The notes under the pieces: generated by a model
What the model saw: only the letters and a program-made list of their open reading frames with translations
Told to the model about the DNA's origin: nothing
Database searches by the model: none
Assembly (NCBI GenBank): GCA_016219235.1
Contig: JACRBO010000358.1
Span: 1-6,965, forward strand
Length of the DNA: 6,965 nt
Direction: 5' to 3'
From: Chloroflexota bacterium
GTDB taxonomy: Bacteria; Chloroflexota; Anaerolineae; Fen-1058
Shown here: positions 1 to 5,902 of the stretch, one piece after another
Numbering within the stretch: position 1 is the stretch's first letter
How the letters are laid out: each line of letters begins with the position of its first letter
Made by a program: the position numbers and the translations under genes

Positions 1-912
1 AGCCGGATGCCCGCCGCGCTTGCCGTCCCCATCGCCGATCTTCCACGCGATGCCATATGCCGATTGATCGCCCTGCGCCAACACGCCAACGCCGTGAAAA
101 CCCTCCGCGCCGCCTTTGCTGAACAACCGGCCATTGGCCGCCCACATCAAGTCCGTATCCAATCGCCCTTCCCCGGCCACCATCTCAGGATACCCAATCA
201 TGACTTGCGTCACTTTAGCCAGAGACTGCGTCCTTGCATCCTGCATCCTGCTTCCTGCTTCTTGCATCTCGCTTCCTGCCTCCGCCAGCCTGGCAAACGC
301 CAGCGCCGCCTTCTTCAGCGGCAGCGCAAAACATGGCGCGGAACAACCATCCACGCCCACGCCGACTGCATCAAACTCCAAATCAGCTAGTTCGGCCAGG
401 CGCTGTCGAATTGTGATCTGGACCGGATGCTGCGGATCGAGATAATCGGCGGTGCGCACTCCTCGATCGATCGCCTGCGCCAACAGGCCCGCGTGTTTGC
501 CCGAGCAGTTGTTGTGCAGCACGCTGGCGCTTTGATTGGCCACACGCAAAGATTTAGCGACCGCTGGGTTGAAGGGCACATGCACGCCGCATTGCAGGGC
601 GTTATCACTCAAACCGATCTTGCTCAAGATCGATTGGACTGTTTCAAGATGACGCGGCTCGCCTGAATGCGACCCGGCGATCACAGCCAGTTCTCGATCG
701 GTGAAACCAAACCGATCGGCCGCGCCGCTTTCAATCAACGGCAGCAGTTGAAACGGCTTCGCGCTCGAGCGCAGATAGCTCGTCAACAGCACATCGCCGA
801 TGTGCGCCAACAGCTGCCCCTGCGCGTCCACCACTGCAATCGCGCCGCGATGTTCCGACTCGACGTGACCGCCCCGCCAGACTTCAACCAGTGCTTCAGT
901 GCCAAAACTCAT
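1..912 (-). CDS. L-asparaginase, type II (Rhizobium etli-type family), C-terminus cut by window edge
   Basis: Hydrolyses L-asparagine to aspartate and ammonia, probably in the cytoplasm (no signal peptide). The frame is open from ATG 912 to the left edge, giving 304 residues; family members are about 330-370, so only the C-terminal tip is missing. Seen: RSSAKP at 48-53, GSHSGE at 80-85, HNNCSGKH at 133-140, DGCSAPC at 188-194, FSKGGAEG at 264-271. From family knowledge of the R. etli enzyme ReAV, these fit two Ser-Lys pairs (here S49-K52 and S81-K266) and the zinc ligands Cys, Lys, Cys (here C136, K139, C190). The start is fixed by GGAGG five bases upstream. Residues 211-231 are a low-complexity, 7-residue-periodic stretch made by a DNA heptamer repeat, placed between the DGC motif and the conserved GYPEMVAGEGR segment, a variable linker. 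No frameshift is seen. Family assignment is secure; in vivo role is inferred. Confidence 0.95.
   Translation of the reverse strand, partial: MSFGTEALVEVWRGGHVESEHRGAIAVVDAQGQLLAHIGDVLLTSYLRSSAKPFQLLPLIESGAADRFGFTDRELAVIAGSHSGEPRHLETVQSILSKIGLSDNALQCGVHVPFNPAVAKSLRVANQSASVLHNNCSGKHAGLLAQAIDRGVRTADYLDPQHPVQITIRQRLAELADLEFDAVGVGVDGCSAPCFALPLKKAALAFARLAEAGSEMQEAGSRMQDARTQSLAKVTQVMIGYPEMVAGEGRLDTDLMWAANGRLFSKGGAEGFHGVGVLAQGDQSAYGIAWKIGDGDGKRGGHPA
228..284. repeat. Degenerate heptamer tandem repeat inside the asparaginase gene
   Basis: Seven consecutive 7-bp units on the plus strand, 236-284: GCATCCT, GCATCCT, GCTTCCT, GCTTCTT, GCATCTC, GCTTCCT, GCCTCCG. They are preceded by an 8-bp variant GCGTCCTT at 228-235. 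The total of 57 bp is a multiple of three, so the reading frame is kept. Read on the minus strand it encodes the peptide repeat EAGSEMQ, EAGSRMQ, DARTQSL. The units resemble short tandemly repeated heptamers that spread in some bacterial genomes, such as those described in cyanobacteria. Confidence 0.9.
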
Positions 913-917
913 GCTTG

Positions 918-922
918 CCTCC
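918..922 (-). promoter_or_regulatory. Shine-Dalgarno site of the asparaginase gene
   Basis: GGAGG on the minus strand, five bases before ATG 912. It decides the start of the asparaginase gene and lies only 13 bases after the end of the U-tract of the upstream hairpin. Confidence 0.85.
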
Positions 923-935
923 GTGCTCACAGACG

Positions 936-971
936 AAAAACGGTAGACAGTGGGCTGCCACCATCTACCGT
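936..971 (-). terminator. Intrinsic terminator-like hairpin after the MBL-fold gene
   Basis: In minus-strand RNA the stem is ACGGUAGA-UG-GUGG, the loop CAGC, and the return arm CCAC-UG-UCUACCGU. Eight perfect pairs, two G-U wobbles and four perfect pairs give a 14-bp stem with a four-base loop, followed directly by five U (936-940). An outer GACGA/TCGTC pair (975-979 with 932-936) could extend it. It begins 24 bases after the MBL-fold stop codon, so it is well placed to end that transcript. It stops only 24 bases before the asparaginase ATG, which leaves no room for a promoter between them. It may therefore act as an attenuator or a partial terminator. Confidence 0.65.
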
Positions 972-991
972 CTATCGTCAGCCGTTGCTCG
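964..991. repeat. Heptamer repeat next to the MBL-fold stop codon
   Basis: Four phased 7-bp units on the plus strand: TCTACCG, TCTATCG, TCAGCCG, TTGCTCG. They begin three bases beyond the stop codon (995-997) of the minus-strand MBL-fold gene. The first unit also forms one arm of the terminator-like hairpin, so repeat and hairpin overlap. Units are degenerate, but the 7-bp period and the T.....CG pattern hold across all four. Confidence 0.6.
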
Positions 992-994
992 TCG

Positions 995-1867
995 CTATTT
1001 CCTGCGTCTGCGCTTATCGGCCTTGATTTCTTCCGCCACTTTTTCCAGACCGGCCTTCACGCGGCGCTGCACGCGCTCGTGCTCGTCGGCCGGAATGGGA
1101 AAGCGATCGGTGAAATGGGGGGCCAGCTCAGCCGCATCGAATTTGCCGCGCCGCGCCGTCAACACCTGCTGGACCTGAGTGCGCATCTCAGTTAAATAAT
1201 CCGTGACCTTTTGTGAATCCGCGCGGCGGAAAGCCGTCCCGCGCCCTGGCACGATCTTAGTGGCAAAATAGTTTGGATCACGCAGCTCGGCTAATCGCTC
1301 CAGCCAGACCTTCGTGTTCGATTCAGACATGAAGGGGTGCGTATTGAGCGTCACCAGATCGCCGGCAAACACAATGCCCTGATCGGGCAGCTCCACCCAC
1401 ACGCTGCCGGCATTCGCGCCGCCCACCGGACGCACCGTGACCCATGGCTTAGCCGTATGCAGTGTCAAACTGCCGCCGTCGCTCACCGTGAGCTGCGGCA
1501 GCCCCAATTGCAGATGCTGTGAAATCTCGGCGGCCGCTTCCGGTGCGCCGTGATGCGACAGGAACTCGACAACCTGCTGGCGTAAAGCATCGCCGTAGCT
1601 GCGCATCTTCTCCCAGGTAGCCTCGTGCGCCACCGGCATGCCGCCCAGCCATTGATGGCCCAGCACCCGATCACGATGACCGTCGGTGTAAATCAAATAC
1701 GCGATCGGCTGCCTGGTTAGCTGCGCGATCTGCTGCCGCCAGTGACGGGCATCGGCGGGCAGCAGCGGCGTATCCACGCAGATCACGCCAATCGGCGTGA
1801 TAATGGCGCCGACCGTGCTGCCGCGATAACCGGTTTCAACATAGACATTGGGGGAGAGTTTATCCAT
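995..1867 (-). CDS. MBL-fold protein with degenerate metal site
   Basis: A 290-residue protein resembling the metallo-beta-lactamase-fold hydrolase superfamily. Seen: an N-terminal strand region with GSTVGAIITPIGVICVDTP (16-34), a motif-1 region YTDGHRDRVLG (60-70), FAGDLVT (167-173) and VPGRG (206-210). In active relatives these are usually HxHxDH, a later His, GD and GHG. Here HxHxDH reads DxHxDR (D62, H64, D66, R67), the middle His region reads GGANAGS (149-155) with no His, D170 is kept, and the last His is R209. At most three usual ligands remain. The C-terminus is charged and ends in RRRRK, which might bind nucleic acid or be merely basic. There is no signal peptide and no clear Shine-Dalgarno site; the ATG precedes a typical N-terminus. 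It lies 46 bp after AlaX and may be cotranscribed with it. Substrate unknown; it could be a pseudoenzyme or a divergent subfamily. Confidence 0.8.
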   Translation of the reverse strand: MDKLSPNVYVETGYRGSTVGAIITPIGVICVDTPLLPADARHWRQQIAQLTRQPIAYLIYTDGHRDRVLGHQWLGGMPVAHEATWEKMRSYGDALRQQVVEFLSHHGAPEAAAEISQHLQLGLPQLTVSDGGSLTLHTAKPWVTVRPVGGANAGSVWVELPDQGIVFAGDLVTLNTHPFMSESNTKVWLERLAELRDPNYFATKIVPGRGTAFRRADSQKVTDYLTEMRTQVQQVLTARRGKFDAAELAPHFTDRFPIPADEHERVQRRVKAGLEKVAEEIKADKRRRRK

Positions 1868-1885
1868 AAGTATTTCGCTTTGGTT

Positions 1886-1913
1886 TGATGACGAGTGATG
1901 TGTGACGAGTCAT
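1886..1913. repeat. Heptamer repeat between AlaX and the MBL-fold gene
   Basis: Four phased 7-bp units on the plus strand: TGATGAC, GAGTGAT, GTGTGAC, GAGTCAT. They fill most of the 46-bp gap and abut the AlaX stop codon (1914-1916). The unit differs in sequence from the other two heptamer loci in the window but has the same period and a comparable place, just past a stop codon. Confidence 0.6.
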
Positions 1914-3131
1914 TTAGTTGTCGTTCATGAGCTGCGCAACGACCCGATCGATCGCAGCCTTGAGCGGCTCTTCGCCGACGACCGGGCCGCCCGCCTGCGC
2001 GAAGTCAGGTGAGCCGCCGCCTTTGGCGCCCAGCTGTGCCGCTGTGGCTTTCAATTTTGTCGCTAGATCAAATGACAGATCTTTGGAGCGCGCAAAGACC
2101 AGTGCCGATGAAGCCCCGGTCGCGCCCAAAATCGCGATCGTTTTGGGCTGGGCTGTCAACAACTGCGCCATGCGCTTCAGGTACGCGGCATCACGATTCT
2201 GCCACGTCTGCGCGATCAGGCGATAGTCGCCGTGTACGCGCGCGGCGGCGATTAAGTCCTGCGCCTCGTACTGCTGCAACTTCGCTTCGGCGTCGGCCAG
2301 TTGCTTGCGCAATGTCTTCGCGTCGGCCTGCAGCCGCCCAATCGCTTGATCGAGTTCCCAAAAACCGATCGTCAGATCGGCGGCGGCTTGGCTGACAACG
2401 GTGTGCTTGCGACGATAGTCGCTGAGCGCGCGCCCGCCGCACCGGAACTCGATGCGCGATTCGTTGCCGCGCCGTTCGACTTTGACGATTTTGATCAGGC
2501 CCACTTCGCCGGTGCGCGCGACGTGCGTGCCGCCACAGGCCGACCAGTCGAAGCCTTGAATCTCGACCACGCGGATCGACGTGTCCACTTTGGGCGGCTT
2601 GCGCAGCGGCAGCGCGGCCAGTTCGTCATTGGTCACGAAGCGCGCCATGACGGGCCGGTTTTCCCACACGATTTGATTGGCGACATCTTCGGCGCGATCA
2701 ATCTGCGCGGGGCTTAACTTCGTCGTATTCAGATCGATCGTCAACGCGCCGTCATCAGGATCGGAGTTCAGGTGAAACGAGACGGTCATGGCGTTGGCGG
2801 TCTGGATGAACGCCTCCGATAGAATATGCTGCCCGGTATGCTGCTGCATCAGATCGAAGCGGCGCACGCTCTCGATCGTGCCCACCACCCGATCGGACGC
2901 CAGCGGCCTCGCGAGGACGTGCAGCACCGCGCCATCGTGCTCGCGCTCGATCACATCGATTACGCGCGTTTCATTGAGCACACCGCGATCCGACGGCTGG
3001 CCGCCGCCTTCGGGGTAGAAAGCCGATCGGGTTAGGACCACCGCCGGTTGAGCGCCGATGGTCACACGCTCGACCACCTCGGCGTCAAACGTCCTTAAAT
3101 AAGCATCGGCGTAATACAACCGCTCAGTCAT
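1914..3131 (-). CDS. alaX: Alanyl-tRNA editing protein, long form with DHHA1 domain (AlaX-L type)
   Basis: A free-standing relative of the alanyl-tRNA synthetase editing region. The family hydrolyses mischarged Ser-tRNA(Ala) in trans in the cytoplasm. The protein has 405 residues. Seen: a synthetase-like N-terminal beta-barrel segment with FYPEGGGQPSDRG (38-50); the zinc/editing site HTGQH (H98, H102) paired with CGGTH (C199, H203); a charged, probably coiled-coil stretch at about 258-292; and a C-terminal DHHA1 domain with GGGSPDFAQAGG at 371-382. All four metal ligands are present, so it should be active. The chosen ATG (3131-3129) overlaps the kinase stop codon by one base (TGATG) and gives the family-typical N-terminus. 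A start 25 codons upstream exists but lies inside the kinase gene. No good Shine-Dalgarno site is visible, consistent with translational coupling. The aminoacylation domain is absent, as expected for AlaX. Confidence 0.93.
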   Translation of the reverse strand: MTERLYYADAYLRTFDAEVVERVTIGAQPAVVLTRSAFYPEGGGQPSDRGVLNETRVIDVIEREHDGAVLHVLARPLASDRVVGTIESVRRFDLMQQHTGQHILSEAFIQTANAMTVSFHLNSDPDDGALTIDLNTTKLSPAQIDRAEDVANQIVWENRPVMARFVTNDELAALPLRKPPKVDTSIRVVEIQGFDWSACGGTHVARTGEVGLIKIVKVERRGNESRIEFRCGGRALSDYRRKHTVVSQAAADLTIGFWELDQAIGRLQADAKTLRKQLADAEAKLQQYEAQDLIAAARVHGDYRLIAQTWQNRDAAYLKRMAQLLTAQPKTIAILGATGASSALVFARSKDLSFDLATKLKATAAQLGAKGGGSPDFAQAGGPVVGEEPLKAAIDRVVAQLMNDN

Positions 3132-5035
3132 CAGTCGTCGCTCTTGGAATATTTGGGCAGCACCACGGTGAACGTGCTGCCCTGGCCGGGTTCGCTTTCC
3201 ACCCACACGCGGCCGCTGTGCTTTTCTACAATCGCTTTGACGATCGAGAGGCCCAGGCCGCTGCCCTGGATGTGTTCGGTTGCCTCCGAGCGGACCCGAT
3301 AGAATTTTTCAAAGATGTGGCGCTGGTCTTCCAGCGCAATGCCGATGCCGGTATCGCGCACGTGCAGAAACACAAAATCGCCGTCACCGCGCGCCGCCAC
3401 CGTAATCCGGCCGCCCGCCGGGGTATATTTCAGCGCATTGCTGACCAGATTGTTGACGACTTGCCGCAAACGCCGCGCGTTGCCGCGCACGGGCGGCAGA
3501 TCGACCACCTCCAGTGTTAGCGCATGCTGGCTGCGCGCCGCCTCGGACTGCAATTCCTGCACCGTGTCACGGATCATCATATCCAGCGGCAGCGGCTGCA
3601 TCTCCCAATCCACCCCGGCCTCGATGCGGCCGATGTCCAACAGATCGCTGATCAGCGACACGATGTTGGTCATGCTGTATTCAACGCGCGCCACAAACTC
3701 GCGCTGCTGCTCGTTAAGCGGCCCGACGCGCGGCAGCAATTCCACATAGCCGCGAATCGCCGTCAGCGGCGTGCGCAAGTCGTGCGAGACGATGGATACA
3801 AATTCGCTCTTGATCTTGTCGAGCTCTTTGAGGCGCGTAATGTCGTGCAAAACCGCGCCGTAGCCGATGCCGCTGAGCACCGATAACTGGCCTTGCAGCG
3901 TGCGACCATCGGCCAGCACGATGTCTGCCCGCCACGCCTGACTGCGCAGCTTGCGCTGATCGAACAGATCGATCACCGCTTTGAGCGGAATGGCCTCGGC
4001 CAGAGGCTGGCCCAGGGCGGCATCAGTGAGGTTGAAGGCCGACCGGGCGGCATTGTTGAGCAACAGCAATCGGAGATCGGCATCCGTCACGATGACGGCG
4101 TCTTCGATCTCGCGCAGGATCGTATCGAGCTTGGCGCGTTCGCTGTCGGCCTGCCAGTACAGCCGCGCGTTCTCGATGGCAATTGCGGCCGAGTCGGCCA
4201 GGGTCGAGAGCAGGTGCACGTGGTGTTCGCTGAATGGCTGGCTGGCCGCGCGCCGACCCACTGTCAATACGCCCGTCACGCGCTCGCCCACAAAGAGCGG
4301 CACGCTCAAAATCGATTTGACTGGCAGCGTCGTGCGGGCCTTCAGCGCCTCGCCGCCGCTCAACATGATCGGGCGGCCGCCGGTAATCACCCGGCTCATC
4401 AGTGCATCGGTGACTTTGACGCGCAGGTTTTGAATCGCATCGTCACTCAGGTTGTAGTGAGCACGCAAGTACAGTTCGCCCGTGGTGGAATCGGGCAGCA
4501 TCAACGCGCCTTCTTCAGCCCCGGTCAAATGCACCGCCGCCGACACCACCAGCGTCAGGATTTCCTCGGTGTCCAACAGGGCGGATACTTTTTTGCTCAC
4601 CGTGTACAGCGCGTTGAACTCCTGGTTTTGCCGATCGATTTGATCGCGCAGTTGATCGCGCTCGCGCAGCGTTTGCGCCATGCGCAACGCCCGATCGACC
4701 GCCGCTTGAATCCGCTCGGCTGCCATCGGCTGGATCAACACATCACGCACGCCCGCTGCCAGGGCCGCCGACATGAGTTCAATGGTGGGTCGCGCGGTGA
4801 TCAACAGCAGCGGAATGCGCGGGCCGCAGTCGGTCAGCAAATCCAGGCCGTGTTCGCGGCCCAGCTGGTCTTTGACGATGACCAGGTGCGGCGCGGCCGT
4901 GGTGCAATGGACACGCGCCTCGCTCAAGTTGGCAGCCGCAATACACACATAGCCGCCGGTTCGCGCCAGCAGCGCGACTAGCGCCGTTCGACCTTCTGCC
5001 TCGTCATCAACAATCAGGATGGTTTCGCCAGCCAT
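3131..5035 (-). CDS. Hybrid sensor histidine kinase: receiver-like, GAF, PAS, HisKA, HATPase
   Basis: A 634-residue soluble kinase; no membrane segment is evident, so it should sense a cytoplasmic signal. Domains in order: receiver-like (about 5-118), a coiled-coil linker (113-155), GAF (about 140-290), PAS (about 302-400), HisKA (about 409-475) with phosphoacceptor H418 in SHDLRTP, and HATPase with N-box around N529/N533, DTGIGI (561-566), FEKFYR (575-580) and GSGLGLSIVK (591-600). The kinase core is intact. The receiver-like domain has the acidic pair D10/D11 and T80, but the position of the phosphorylated Asp reads K55 (a D follows at 56) and the conserved Lys before Pro reads Q102, so it may not accept phosphate. 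No partner response regulator lies in the window. It is preceded by an extended -10 promoter candidate and followed, with a one-base overlap, by AlaX. The signal is unknown. Confidence 0.93.
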   Translation of the reverse strand: MAGETILIVDDEAEGRTALVALLARTGGYVCIAAANLSEARVHCTTAAPHLVIVKDQLGREHGLDLLTDCGPRIPLLLITARPTIELMSAALAAGVRDVLIQPMAAERIQAAVDRALRMAQTLRERDQLRDQIDRQNQEFNALYTVSKKVSALLDTEEILTLVVSAAVHLTGAEEGALMLPDSTTGELYLRAHYNLSDDAIQNLRVKVTDALMSRVITGGRPIMLSGGEALKARTTLPVKSILSVPLFVGERVTGVLTVGRRAASQPFSEHHVHLLSTLADSAAIAIENARLYWQADSERAKLDTILREIEDAVIVTDADLRLLLLNNAARSAFNLTDAALGQPLAEAIPLKAVIDLFDQRKLRSQAWRADIVLADGRTLQGQLSVLSGIGYGAVLHDITRLKELDKIKSEFVSIVSHDLRTPLTAIRGYVELLPRVGPLNEQQREFVARVEYSMTNIVSLISDLLDIGRIEAGVDWEMQPLPLDMMIRDTVQELQSEAARSQHALTLEVVDLPPVRGNARRLRQVVNNLVSNALKYTPAGGRITVAARGDGDFVFLHVRDTGIGIALEDQRHIFEKFYRVRSEATEHIQGSGLGLSIVKAIVEKHSGRVWVESEPGQGSTFTVVLPKYSKSDD

Positions 5036-5063
5036 GGCTCATTCACAGTGGAGAGTGCGTTCC

Positions 5064-5093
5064 ATAATAGCACAAAACGAGTCGCGCGGCTAA
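5064..5093 (-). promoter_or_regulatory. Candidate promoter of the kinase-AlaX operon
   Basis: On the minus strand, TGCTATTAT (5072-5064) is an extended -10 element: TG, one base, then TATTAT (five of six matches to TATAAT). A weak -35 candidate TTAGCC sits at 5093-5088 with an 18-bp spacer. A start near 5057 would give a leader of about 20 bases. It lies in the 78-bp gap after mobA, so the kinase may be transcribed separately from mobA. No terminator is visible in that gap. Confidence 0.45.
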
Positions 5094-5113
5094 GTCAGGG
5101 CGAGAATTGGGGG

Positions 5114-5701
5114 TTACGCCAGCAATGTCAAATCAGCCGGAGTGTTGAGGTTGGAGAGCGACCGGCCGGTTGGATCGATTGCCCGCCACTCGGCTTCAGG
5201 CACAACCGATAGGCGCACGTCCAGAAAGAAGCTAATCACGCGGCGCTCATTGTTTGCCAATCGGCGCTGAATTGCGGCCAGGCATGATCGACGGTAAACG
5301 GCATGCAGCGGCTCATATTGATCGCCCGTTTGCGGCACGACCGCATCGAAGTCGGCGGCGCGCTCGATCAGATAGCGGAACAGATCGAGGTTGAGGAACG
5401 GCATGTCGCAGGCCACGACGATAGCCAGCTCATGAGTCATTGCAGCCAGCCCGGCGGCGATGCCGCCCAACGGGCCGGACGGCGGATCGTAATCGGGCAC
5501 GAGGCGCGCACCCAAAGGGGTAGCCAATGAGCCGTAGACGTCCGATCGGTTGGAGACGACCAGCACGTCGTCGCTGAGTTGGCGCAGTGTATCGATCACG
5601 TGCGCCAGGATCGGTCGGCCTCGAAAATCGATCAAGGCTTTGTCGGTTCCCATGCGGCGGCTCTGGCCGCCCGCTTGAACGATCGCGCTGATGAGTTCCA
5701 T
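5114..5701 (-). CDS. mobA: Molybdenum cofactor guanylyltransferase MobA
   Basis: Transfers GMP from GTP to molybdopterin-bound molybdenum, forming the guanine dinucleotide form of the cofactor, in the cytoplasm. The protein has 195 residues, normal for the family. Seen: nucleotide-binding signature VQAGGQSRRMGTDKAL (8-23), GPLGGIAAGL (76-85), ACDMPFL with the likely Mg-binding D99, and the C-terminal NLNTPADL (184-191) typical of MobA. The start chosen is ATG 5701, which puts the nucleotide-binding loop a few residues from the N-terminus as usual. An in-frame ATG 36 codons upstream would add an untypical extension through the regulatory region. No Shine-Dalgarno site precedes 5701, while a good extended -10 does, so the mRNA may be leaderless. 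It diverges from the AOR gene, an enzyme with a related pterin cofactor. Confidence 0.95.
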   Translation of the reverse strand: MELISAIVQAGGQSRRMGTDKALIDFRGRPILAHVIDTLRQLSDDVLVVSNRSDVYGSLATPLGARLVPDYDPPSGPLGGIAAGLAAMTHELAIVVACDMPFLNLDLFRYLIERAADFDAVVPQTGDQYEPLHAVYRRSCLAAIQRRLANNERRVISFFLDVRLSVVPEAEWRAIDPTGRSLSNLNTPADLTLLA

Positions 5702-5707
5702 GTCCCA

Positions 5708-5737
5708 ATCATACCAGCAAATCGATCGAACACGTAA
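5708..5737 (-). promoter_or_regulatory. Candidate mobA promoter, possibly producing a leaderless mRNA
   Basis: On the minus strand TGGTATGAT (5716-5708) is an extended -10: TG, one base, then TATGAT (five of six matches). A weak -35 candidate TTACGT lies at 5737-5732 with an 18-bp spacer. Seven bases after the -10 is the A of the mobA ATG (5701), so transcription would start on or next to the start codon. Confidence 0.5.
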
Positions 5738-5751
5738 ATCACTGCACACGA

Positions 5752-5768
5752 TACTCACCCGGTGAGTA
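5752..5768. promoter_or_regulatory. Perfect 17-bp palindrome, operator candidate
   Basis: TACTCACC-C-GGTGAGTA: two perfect 8-bp arms around one base. The one-base centre rules out a normal RNA hairpin, so a dimeric protein site is the simpler reading. It lies about 50-67 bp upstream of the inferred mobA start and about 140 bp upstream of the AOR start, between the divergent genes. Its form resembles sites of TetR- or GntR-type dimers, but no specific regulator is recognisable and none is encoded in the window. Confidence 0.55.
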
Positions 5769-5794
5769 CACCCCATCGCTATATTGATTAAGAA

Positions 5795-5831
5795 TAGCGC
5801 TGATGACATCTGTCACATATGAAGTAGCGCT
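5795..5831. repeat. Two TAGCGCT direct repeats exactly 30 bp apart
   Basis: TAGCGCT at 5795-5801 and again at 5825-5831. AGCGCT is itself self-complementary, so each copy could be a small protein site. The 30-bp spacing is close to three DNA helical turns, which would put both on nearly the same face of the helix. No known regulator is assigned. Confidence 0.4.
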
Positions 5832-5838
5832 CTTATTC

Positions 5839-5867
5839 TTGTACCGGGTAGTGTTTTCTAATAGATT
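5839..5867 (+). promoter_or_regulatory. Weak candidate promoter of the AOR gene
   Basis: TTGTAC (5839-5844) and TAGATT (5862-5867) are separated by 17 bp. They match the -35 and -10 consensus at three and four of six positions. The -10 overlaps the TCTAAT/ATTAGA inverted repeat. This is the best pair seen between the palindrome and the gene, but it is poor, and an activator or an alternative sigma factor may be needed. Confidence 0.25.
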
Positions 5868-5897
5868 AGACTCTGTGTTACACAAAATCCCCCATCT

Positions 5898-5902
5898 GGA
5901 GG
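5898..5902 (+). promoter_or_regulatory. Shine-Dalgarno site of the AOR gene
   Basis: GGAGG seven bases before ATG 5910. It fixes the AOR start and contrasts with the divergent mobA gene, which has no such site. Confidence 0.9.

Larger units (their letters stand above)
5769..5897. other. A+T-rich control region upstream of AOR with several small inverted repeats
   Basis: No gene. The stretch is visibly richer in A+T than the flanking genes. It holds CGCTAT/ATAGCG (5777-5782 with 5794-5799, 11-base spacer), TGACA-TC-TGTCA (5804-5815), TCTAAT-AG-ATTAGA (5857-5870) and TGTGT-T-ACACA (5874-5884). Each is short enough to arise by chance; their density is the notable point. No known riboswitch fold was recognised. 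Confidence 0.45.

Noticed and set aside
228..284. CRISPR array
   Set aside because: Repeat units are 7 bp with no spacers and no cas gene nearby.
116..445. Plus-strand and other minus-strand short open frames over the asparaginase region
   Set aside because: The minus-strand frame from 912 to 1 carries all conserved asparaginase motifs without a break; the others are out-of-frame shadows.
3132..3206. A 25-codon upstream extension of AlaX
   Set aside because: It lies inside the kinase 3' end, has no family similarity, and the TGATG-overlapping ATG gives the expected N-terminus.
3893..4981. A long plus-strand open frame (362 codons) opposite the kinase gene
   Set aside because: It lies wholly antisense to well-recognised kinase domains, and its translation is rich in Arg, Gln and His without any family motif. 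GC-rich coding DNA often gives such antisense frames.
5036..5113. Terminator between mobA and the kinase
   Set aside because: The 78-bp gap has no stem followed by a U-tract; mobA read-through into the kinase operon remains possible.
5784..5797. FNR-like site beginning with TTGAT upstream of AOR
   Set aside because: The second half reads AATAG and barely matches ATCAA, so only one half-site is present.
5702..5809. A 36-codon upstream extension of MobA and an overlapping 65-codon minus-strand frame (5739-5936)
   Set aside because: Both cross the promoter and operator region, have no recognisable motifs, and the MobA nucleotide loop normally lies near the N-terminus.
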